Source: Pseudomonadota bacterium (lineage in GTDB: Bacteria > Desulfobacterota > Anaeroferrophillalia > Anaeroferrophillales > Tharpellaceae). From it: a stretch of DNA of 19,976 nucleotides. The stretch lies in contig WFRP01000128.1 in assembly GCA_015486505.1 (NCBI GenBank), positions 1 through 19,976 of the forward strand, in the 5' to 3' direction. Shown piece by piece: positions 15,168 to 19,976 of this stretch. Position numbers and translations under genes: made by a program. The notes beneath the pieces were generated by a model. The model was not told where the DNA came from. It searched no databases and worked only from the letters and a program-made list of their open reading frames with translations. How positions within the stretch are numbered: the stretch's first letter is position 1; every line of letters begins with the position of its first letter.

Positions 15168-15208
15168 GCTATTTGTCTTTGCGTAACTATTCATCTATAT
15201 TTTATTTG

Positions 15209-15274
15209 CTCTGCGACCCAGCGCCTCTGCGCGAAAATAGCTTTTATCTCGCGCTAAGGCGCGGAGATGCAGAG
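15209..15274. repeat. Large CTCTGC...GCAGAG palindrome
   Basis: This 66-bp imperfect palindrome pairs CTCTGC (15209-15214) with GCAGAG (15269-15274), GCGCCT (15221-15226) with AGGCGC (15257-15262), and GCGCGA (15229-15234) with TCGCGC (15249-15254). The loop is A/T-rich. Such 'CTCTGCG...GCGCG' palindromes are a recurrent intergenic type in environmental genomes (recollection). It lies upstream of trxB and could fold in its 5' leader or end transcription from the lipoprotein gene. Confidence 0.7.
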
Positions 15275-15308
15275 AAAAAATTTAATCCTTATCGGTGTTA
15301 AACTTGTC

Positions 15309-15375
15309 CATATGTGGTTAATATTTTTCAGGTTAAACCACAGATGAACACAAATATACACAAATATACACGAAT
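15309..15375. repeat. Second CCATCTGTGGTT-type palindrome
   Basis: CATATGTGGTT and, after a 12-14 nt A/T-rich loop, AACCACAGATG form a stem with one mismatch. They are followed by a tandem ACAAATATAC/ACAAATATAC array ending ACACGAAT. The element resembles 2962-3040 and runs straight into repeat copy 3, but it joins the opposite end of that repeat (the CCCGCATT end) compared with copy 2. Confidence 0.7.
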
Positions 15376-15537
15376 GCGGGAACAAATCCCGCAACCCAAT
15401 TGGGCCTTTGCGGCCCGCACCCCAAGGGCAATCCGCTGGCCCGCAAATAAGTACTCTTATCAGAACATTTTCTGATTATTAAATCTTGTTTTTTGGTGCA
15501 GAAAATAACCTGTTGCAGAAAATAACCTGTAAGGTAC
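15373..15537 (-). repeat. Dispersed intergenic repeat, copy 3 (inverted)
   Basis: Read on the minus strand, it runs from GTACCTTACAGG (15537) to GTTCCCGCATT (15373), 165 bp. It differs from copies 1 and 2 in two ways. There is an added short duplication near the start (CAGGTTATTTTCTGCA twice within 15498-15530), and there is only one 25-bp CCAGCGGATTGCCC unit. The GGGCC/GGCCC hairpin at 15402-15416 has loop GCAAA and a full Watson-Crick stem. It begins 27 bp after the stop of the lipoprotein gene, so its hairpins may act on that transcript's 3' end. Confidence 0.85.
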
Positions 15538-15564
15538 TAATAAAACTATTACAATTTCAGAAAT

Positions 15565-16329
15565 TTACAAACATTCATACATTGTGAAATTTCGCAAACC
15601 ATAGGTAAAAGTCCGGGCCGTAAAATCCGGCGTCAGTGAATAATGGCGCAGCCTGATTCCGACCTTACCGCTTTTACTTAAAATCTCAACCGCCCGCGGC
15701 AGCAGCCGTTTATTACTTAACTCTTCAAGCGCAAAAAGGCGAATATGCATTTTCGTGCCGTCAGCCGTGGTGACACTCTTGCCAAAGCTGAGTTCATCAC
15801 CGTCCCCGTAAGTAAAATATTCAACCGCGACTTCATCAGCAAAATTTCTATCATCCGCGGCCGGCAAACTGAACAGCAGAGGCCAGTATTTGCAGAAATT
15901 GACCGCGACCGTTTGAAAATCGGCTCCGTTACGCTTAAAGCCGGGATTTTGCAGCAATTTATCAATATCCGCCGTCCGGCCATACCAGGTCTGCTTTTCC
16001 CGGGCATTGGCGAGCCAGAAATTTTTGTCCGCAATCAGCAGTTGCCCGGCGACCGAACCCCAGGGGGTCAGCCACTGAATTTTCAGTTTGTCCGGCACCG
16101 CGACAAAAAGGCGAACCCGATATTTCCCGTGTTCCCCGTTGACAGCCCTCCAGGAAAGAATCGCGTCAGCCCGCAATTTTTCAACCTCGGCAAGTTGCGA
16201 CCAGGCCGCCCTCCCGACAACCGCGTTATCATTTCCCGGCAAAGAGCCAACCTGAGACTTACTGCAGGAGATCAGCAGCAACAAGAGGCTCAAACAGAAA
16301 AACCCGGCATAATTTCTCTTTATTTTCAT
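15565..16329 (-). CDS. Outer-membrane-type lipoprotein with LolB/DUF4292-like fold
   Basis: Starting at the ATG at 16329, the 254-residue protein begins with a basic, strongly hydrophobic signal ending L19-I-S-C22, a lipobox. The residue after the cysteine is Ser, not Asp, so the Lol system should sort it to the outer membrane. The mature part has the run YRVRLFVAVPDKLKIQW, then WGSVAGQLLIADKNFWL and YGRTADIDKLL. These resemble LolB and related half-barrel lipoproteins (known pattern: scaffold surface, 'G-LL-D', then a small domain). LolB receives lipoproteins from LolA; whether this is LolB itself or a relative of unknown job is open. A longer frame to 16398 would place 23 residues before the signal and is rejected. 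The start lies 7 bp after the mutL stop with no good ribosome binding site, suggesting coupling. Confidence 0.75.
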   Translation of the reverse strand: MKIKRNYAGFFCLSLLLLLISCSKSQVGSLPGNDNAVVGRAAWSQLAEVEKLRADAILSWRAVNGEHGKYRVRLFVAVPDKLKIQWLTPWGSVAGQLLIADKNFWLANAREKQTWYGRTADIDKLLQNPGFKRNGADFQTVAVNFCKYWPLLFSLPAADDRNFADEVAVEYFTYGDGDELSFGKSVTTADGTKMHIRLFALEELSNKRLLPRAVEILSKSGKVGIRLRHYSLTPDFTARTFTYGLRNFTMYECL

Positions 16330-16336
16330 CACGATA

Positions 16337-18274
16337 TTAGCGCTGCACACCTTTTTCAATCTGCCTTCGGCTAATCTTAAAATACAAGGGTCGGCCATGC
16401 GGACAGGTATGGGTCCTGGGAGTCCGGTCCAGTTTTTTGAGTAAGGATTTGATTTCTTCGGTACTTAAAAAACGATGGGCTTTAACCGCCATACGACAGG
16501 CTAAAGGGGCCAGTAAATCATCAATGGCGGCGATTTTTTCACCGCTGCCGCCGGCTTCCAGATCCGCTAGAGTCTCAAGAAAAACCTTTTCCAGATCCAG
16601 GCCGTCAACCAGTAGCGGAGCGGTCGCCAACGACAAAGTCCCCGGGCCGATGCTTGAAAATTCAAAGCCTAAAGCATTAAGCTGCTCCCGGCCGGCCTCA
16701 GCCAGACTCTCCTGCGTCGGCGAGCATTCAACCTGAACCGGCAGCAGCAGCCGCTGCGCGGGCCCTGAACCGGTACGGTTTTTCTTCAAAATTTCAAAAA
16801 GAACCCGTTCGTGGGCGGCGTGCTGATCGAGCATATAGCAATCTTCATTGGCCTGCAGAACAATATAGGCGTCCCAGAGAACTCCGACCAGGGTCATCGA
16901 GGAAAAAAAACCGGCCGGTTCAGCCGCCATTCCCGGTAGAGTTTTATCTGCCGTAAACGATTTACAGGCTCCGGCTTCCCGGTTGCCGGAAGGCCGCCAG
17001 CGCGCCCCCGGAGCCTTACTTTCGTCCCGAACCAGGCCACAGGTTTTATTAGTTTTATTATAGGAGTCCGGGACAAAATCAGCACAGGTTTCATTCGTCG
17101 GTGATTTTTCGTAGAAACCCGGCGGCAGAACCTCAGCGCCGGAAGTCTGATTTTCGCAGACGGAATCAGGCAAGGTTGATTTTTCGCAGTTAAAATCGGG
17201 AGCGCTATCTTCGCCAACCCGGCCGCCGCCAAAGCGGGCAAAGAAATCATCAGCATCTGCCGCCGCCGGATAACCGCTTAAAGCCTCGGCCACCGCCTGC
17301 CGAATCAAACCGAAGCAGCGCCCGCCATCGGCAAAACGAACCTCTTCCTTGGCCGGATGAACATTGACATCGACAGTCCCATCGGCCACCGTCAGAAAGA
17401 GCACCGCCGCCGGATAGCGGCCCCGGGGCAGAGTGCCCTCATAGGCTTTCAACAGGGCGGCGAGCAAGGCCTTGTCCCGGACGGCGCGGCGATTGACGAA
17501 AAAGTAGATCTGGCGGCTGCCGGAGAGCTGAACTGTCGGCAAAGAGACATAGCCTTTAAGTTTAATCTCGGCGCCGCCGCTTTCCGGAAGAGCTCGCAGC
17601 TGCTCATCAGGATTAAGTTTCAAGACCGCCGCCACTCGATCAATCTCACGATCGCCAAAAGTAAAATTGAGCAGGCGCCGGCCATTATGTTCGAGCAGAA
17701 ATGAGCACTCCGGCCGCGAAATCGCAAAACGCTGCAACCGATCCAGGATTGCTCCTCTTTCCGTATTGGTCGTTTTCAAGAATTTTTTTCGCGCCGGCAC
17801 CTGGTAGAAAAGATCTTTAACCACCACCCGGGTACCGACCGGGGCCGGGGCCGCCGCGGCCGTAATCTCTCCGGTGGCCGAAACTTCAAGTCTGACCCCG
17901 GCCTCCATATTCCGGGTGCGGGTGGTTAAAGAAAAAACTGAAACCGAGGCAATACTCGGCAGCGCCTCGCCGCGAAAGCCATAACTGCTGACGCTGAAAA
18001 GGTCAGCCGCCGTAGTAATTTTACTGGTCGCGTGCCGTTCCAGTGCCAACCGGGCCTGGTCGGCACTCATCCCGTGACCGTTATCAATTACTTCAATCAG
18101 TTCTTTACCGCCCTCGGAAATAATCACCTTGATCTGGTCGGCTCCGGCATCCAGCGCATTTTCAACCAGCTCTTTAACCACCGAGGCCGGCCGTTCAACC
18201 ACCTCCCCGGCCGCAATCCGGTTACAAACTTCCGGCGAAAGCTGGCGAATTTCAGGTTCAGTCAGATTATCCAT
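16337..18274 (-). CDS. mutL: DNA mismatch repair protein MutL with endonuclease motif
   Basis: MutL couples mismatch recognition by MutS to strand removal. The 645-residue protein has the GHKL ATPase domain: catalytic E35 in VVKELVENALDAGA, D64-N-G-H-G-M, RHATSKI (80-86) and GFRGEAL (99-105). The transducer domain reaches about residue 330 with VDVNVHPAKEEVRF. After a long linker (335-455), the C-terminal domain holds D483-Q-H-A-A-H-E-R-V-L-F-E494, an exact DQHAx2Ex4E metal site, plus ACRMAVKA (592-599) and C624-P-H-G-R-P. It should therefore nick DNA itself, as in organisms without MutH. The linker has five cysteines and a degenerate repeated (C/Y)E(K/N) pattern. Neighbours are the DUF1232 gene 42 bp upstream and the lipoprotein gene 7 bp downstream. 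Confidence 0.97.
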   Translation of the reverse strand: MDNLTEPEIRQLSPEVCNRIAAGEVVERPASVVKELVENALDAGADQIKVIISEGGKELIEVIDNGHGMSADQARLALERHATSKITTAADLFSVSSYGFRGEALPSIASVSVFSLTTRTRNMEAGVRLEVSATGEITAAAAPAPVGTRVVVKDLFYQVPARKKFLKTTNTERGAILDRLQRFAISRPECSFLLEHNGRRLLNFTFGDREIDRVAAVLKLNPDEQLRALPESGGAEIKLKGYVSLPTVQLSGSRQIYFFVNRRAVRDKALLAALLKAYEGTLPRGRYPAAVLFLTVADGTVDVNVHPAKEEVRFADGGRCFGLIRQAVAEALSGYPAAADADDFFARFGGGRVGEDSAPDFNCEKSTLPDSVCENQTSGAEVLPPGFYEKSPTNETCADFVPDSYNKTNKTCGLVRDESKAPGARWRPSGNREAGACKSFTADKTLPGMAAEPAGFFSSMTLVGVLWDAYIVLQANEDCYMLDQHAAHERVLFEILKKNRTGSGPAQRLLLPVQVECSPTQESLAEAGREQLNALGFEFSSIGPGTLSLATAPLLVDGLDLEKVFLETLADLEAGGSGEKIAAIDDLLAPLACRMAVKAHRFLSTEEIKSLLKKLDRTPRTHTCPHGRPLYFKISRRQIEKGVQR

Positions 18275-18316
18275 AAAAATAGGCCGATTATAGATCGGTT
18301 ATATAAATCAGATCAA

Positions 18317-18607
18317 TTATAAGGCTTCGTAATGCTCGCGCACAATGTCAACCGGAACCAGACGCAAAAAAAGCCGACAGGCCAGATAAACTACGAGACA
18401 ATCATCAAGCTGGCCAATTCCCGGAATAATAAAATCCGGGAGCAGATCGTAAGGTGAAAAAAAATAGGCCGCCGCGAATACCGGAATCAGCTTATAATAA
18501 AAAACCACCCGCCGATCCCACAAAAGCCGCCAGCAGAGCCGGATTTCAACCAATCCGCGCCGCCACCAGCCGAGATTTCGGAGAAAATTACCATAATTCC
18601 GGTTCAT
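18317..18607 (-). CDS. DUF1232 (YkvA-like) small membrane protein
   Basis: This 96-residue protein carries the DUF1232 signature S51-P-Y-D-L-L-P-D-F-I-I-P-G-I-G-Q-L-D-D69, the conserved 'PxDLIPDFIPxxGxLDD' element. It lies between two hydrophobic stretches (about 36-51 and 70-84), which suggests an inner-membrane protein. No biochemical function is established for the family. It lies 15 bp after ispG and 42 bp before mutL on the same strand, so it is probably co-transcribed. The arginine- and tryptophan-rich N-terminus (about 10-33) is likely cytoplasmic or membrane-surface. Confidence 0.85.
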   Translation of the reverse strand: MNRNYGNFLRNLGWWRRGLVEIRLCWRLLWDRRVVFYYKLIPVFAAAYFFSPYDLLPDFIIPGIGQLDDCLVVYLACRLFLRLVPVDIVREHYEAL

Positions 18608-18622
18608 AAAGCTCGAAAAAAA

Positions 18623-19687
18623 TCAGTTTGCGACGTAGTTCTCAACTTCAGCCACCAGAGCACCGACCAGCTTATCCTCCGGGAGTTTTCTTAAGACTTC
18701 GCCTTTACGAAAAATCAAACCCACACCCTTGCCGCCGGCGATACCGAAATCGGCATGTTCAGCTTCGCCGGGGCCGTTAACCACACAACCCATTACCGCG
18801 ATTTTCAAAGGCTCCCGGATATGGGCCAGCGCCGTTTCAACTTTTTCGGCCAACTCAATCAACGCCACCTCGGTCCGGCCGCAGGTTGGACAGGAAATAA
18901 GCTCAATGCCCCGCTCTCTCAAACCTAAACTTTTAAGTATCTCGAAAGCGACAAAGATTTCATCTTCCGGCGGCGCGGTCAGCGAGACACGCAGGGTATC
19001 GCCTAAGCCCTCAGCTAATAAAAGCGCGATCCCGGCGGCCGATTTAATCGCGCCGCGTAATTTGGTTCCGGCCTCGGTTATGCCGATATGAAACGGATAA
19101 TCAACTTTTTCAGCCAGTTGCCGATACGCTTTAAGGGTGGCCGGAACGTCGGAGGATTTTAAGGAAATTTTTATCAGGTGAAAGTTTTCATTCTCCAACA
19201 GATGAATATGCTCTAAAGCACTTTCAACCAGGGCCCGCGGAGTATAACCATATTTTTCCACCAGATTTTTATCCAGCGAGCCCCCGTTCACCCCGATTCT
19301 AATAGGAATTGCCCGCTCTTTACAGGCGGCAACCACTTCCCGCACCCGGGCCGCGGAACCGATATTGCCGGGATTTAAACGCAGGCCGTCAACCCCCTGC
19401 TCTACGGCAAGCAAGGCCAAGCGGTGACTGAAATGGATATCGGCAATCAGGGGAATCGTAATTTTACTTTTAATTTCAGCCAGAGACAAAGCGGCGGCCT
19501 CATCCGGCACCGCGACCCGGATCAGTTCGCACCCGGCCCTTTCCAAACGTTTAATCTGGCCGACCGTCGCCGCCACATCCCGGGTATCGGTATTCGTCAT
19601 TGACTGCACCGATACCGGGGCCTGCCCCCCGATCTTGACCCCGCCTAATTCGATCTCACTACTTACGCGCCTGGCCTTAAACCCCAA
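18623..19687 (-). CDS. ispG: 4-hydroxy-3-methylbut-2-enyl diphosphate synthase (flavodoxin/ferredoxin)
   Basis: IspG (GcpE) converts 2-C-methyl-erythritol 2,4-cyclodiphosphate to HMBPP with a [4Fe-4S] cluster, the penultimate MEP step. The 354-residue protein has VQSMTNTDT (27-35), DIHF (83-86), LRLNPGNIG (102-110) and IRIGVNGGSL (129-138). The cluster ligands are C266-P-T-C269 and C301, with E308 in VVNGPGEAE. Its length is that of the short bacterial form without the plant-type insert. The start is a TTG at 19687, chosen because AAGGA lies four bases upstream and the protein begins where the family does. It heads ispG - DUF1232 - mutL - lipoprotein. Only the oxygen-sensitive cluster enzyme and dxs of the MEP pathway are in this window. 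Confidence 0.96.
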   Translation of the reverse strand: MGFKARRVSSEIELGGVKIGGQAPVSVQSMTNTDTRDVAATVGQIKRLERAGCELIRVAVPDEAAALSLAEIKSKITIPLIADIHFSHRLALLAVEQGVDGLRLNPGNIGSAARVREVVAACKERAIPIRIGVNGGSLDKNLVEKYGYTPRALVESALEHIHLLENENFHLIKISLKSSDVPATLKAYRQLAEKVDYPFHIGITEAGTKLRGAIKSAAGIALLLAEGLGDTLRVSLTAPPEDEIFVAFEILKSLGLRERGIELISCPTCGRTEVALIELAEKVETALAHIREPLKIAVMGCVVNGPGEAEHADFGIAGGKGVGLIFRKGEVLRKLPEDKLVGALVAEVENYVAN

Positions 19688-19691
19688 GTTT

Positions 19692-19700
19692 TCCTTCCCT
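19692..19700 (-). promoter_or_regulatory. Ribosome binding site supporting a TTG start for ispG
   Basis: AGGGAAGGA on the minus strand is followed by AAAC and then TTG at 19687. This spacing makes the non-ATG start credible. Confidence 0.7.
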
Positions 19701-19710
19701 CCGATTCCGG

Positions 19711-19734
19711 TTTATATCGACATTTATATCGACA
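19711..19734. repeat. Perfect 12-bp tandem repeat
   Basis: TTTATATCGACA occurs twice without a gap (19711-19722 and 19723-19734), just upstream of ispG. On the minus strand each copy contains TATAAA. It may be an operator-like pair or simple slippage; nothing decides between these. Confidence 0.6.
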
Positions 19735-19780
19735 ACTATCAGCTACCGCCCACGAAATACCGTAACCCTGAAGCCCGGTA

Positions 19781-19809
19781 ATAACAAAAGCCGGAGTGAT
19801 ATCGTTCAA
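19781..19809 (-). promoter_or_regulatory. Weak candidate promoter for the ispG operon
   Basis: TTGAAC (19809-19804) and TGTTAT (19786-19781) on the minus strand are 17 bp apart, each matching consensus at 4 of 6 positions. It would start transcription about 90 bp before ispG. Confidence 0.25.
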
Positions 19810-19816
19810 CTGAATA

Positions 19817-19848
19817 AACTTGTTCGGCAATTTATTGCCGATTAAGTT
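19817..19848. other. Hairpin AACTT..CGGCAA-TTTA-TTGCCG..AAGTT
   Basis: A 6-bp perfect stem (19825-19830 with 19835-19840) lies inside a second 5-bp stem (19817-19821 with 19844-19848), separated by a small internal loop. The core resembles the hairpin at 3411-3430. On the minus strand it is preceded by TTTTTTGACA. Confidence 0.6.
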
Positions 19849-19852
19849 GTCA

Positions 19853-19976
19853 AAAAATGTGGTCTGTTCTTAATTCTTCCTTGACTTTACTTATCATAGA
19901 TGACCCCACAGCTTTAATTTTACCCCGACTCCAATTACACGACCCCAATTACAATTTTTTGCACCTGTTTTCCACA
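19853..19976. repeat. Probable flank of a REP-associated transposase (RAYT-type) element
   Basis: The stretch contains GTGGTCTGTTCTTAATTC, GATGACCCCA and a 14-bp tandem pair CGACTCCAATTACA/CGACCCCAATTACA (19926-19939, 19940-19953). Read on the minus strand these give AATTGGGGTC and GAACAGACCAC, motifs I associate with the flanks of IS200-like REP-associated transposase genes. No transposase frame is in the window; it may lie beyond the right edge. The element type is inference from recalled motifs. Confidence 0.45.

Noticed and set aside
14220..15194. Longer trxB start at 15194
   Set aside because: It adds 13 residues absent from the family and has no ribosome binding site, whereas 15155 has AGGAGAGG four bases upstream.

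Overview
The window reads as chromosomal core DNA from a Gram-negative bacterium of the old Deltaproteobacteria (Desulfobacterota, perhaps near the Geobacter/Desulfuromonas lineages). This is inferred from the order ftsH - folP - cdaA - cdaR - glmM, an IHF-beta-like protein, an RpoS-like sigma factor next to pcm, a lipoprotein resembling LolB, and the MEP isoprenoid genes dxs and ispG. Seventeen protein genes are supported. No rRNA, tRNA, CRISPR array or intact transposase was found.

Layout. (1) 1-3040: three minus-strand genes, der, ihfB and pgsA, for ribosome assembly, DNA architecture and phospholipid synthesis. pgsA ends at an intrinsic terminator at 269-298. (2) 3041-3743: about 0.7 kb without a credible gene, holding a dispersed repeat, a possible short structured RNA and several GC-rich hairpins. 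(3) 3744-10698: a plus-strand operon, ftsH - small kinase-fold protein - folP - cdaA - cdaR - glmM. It joins membrane proteolysis, folate synthesis, c-di-AMP synthesis and control, and glucosamine-1-phosphate supply for the cell wall. (4) 10755-15155: a minus-strand run, trxB - pcm - rpoS-like sigma - dxs, rich in redox, protein-repair and stress functions. (5) 15156-15564: a repeat-filled gap. (6) 15565-19687: a minus-strand run, ispG - DUF1232 protein - mutL - outer-membrane-type lipoprotein. (7) 19688-19976: upstream DNA ending in motifs that resemble the flank of a REP-associated transposase element.

The most unusual material is between genes. A repeat of about 165-173 bp occurs three times (13-185 and 3041-3212 on plus, 15373-15537 on minus), and the window opens with the last 12 bases of a fourth, head-to-tail copy. 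The copies contain conserved hairpins, one with a wobble-to-Watson-Crick change, and an internal 25-bp unit that varies in number. They lie beside two other palindromic modules, one built on CCATCTGTGGTT and one on CTCTGC...GCAGAG, so the gaps look like mosaics of small mobile or recombining elements. I found no complete novel defence or biosynthetic system. The genes are recognisable housekeeping genes; the kinase-fold protein after ftsH is the least understood.
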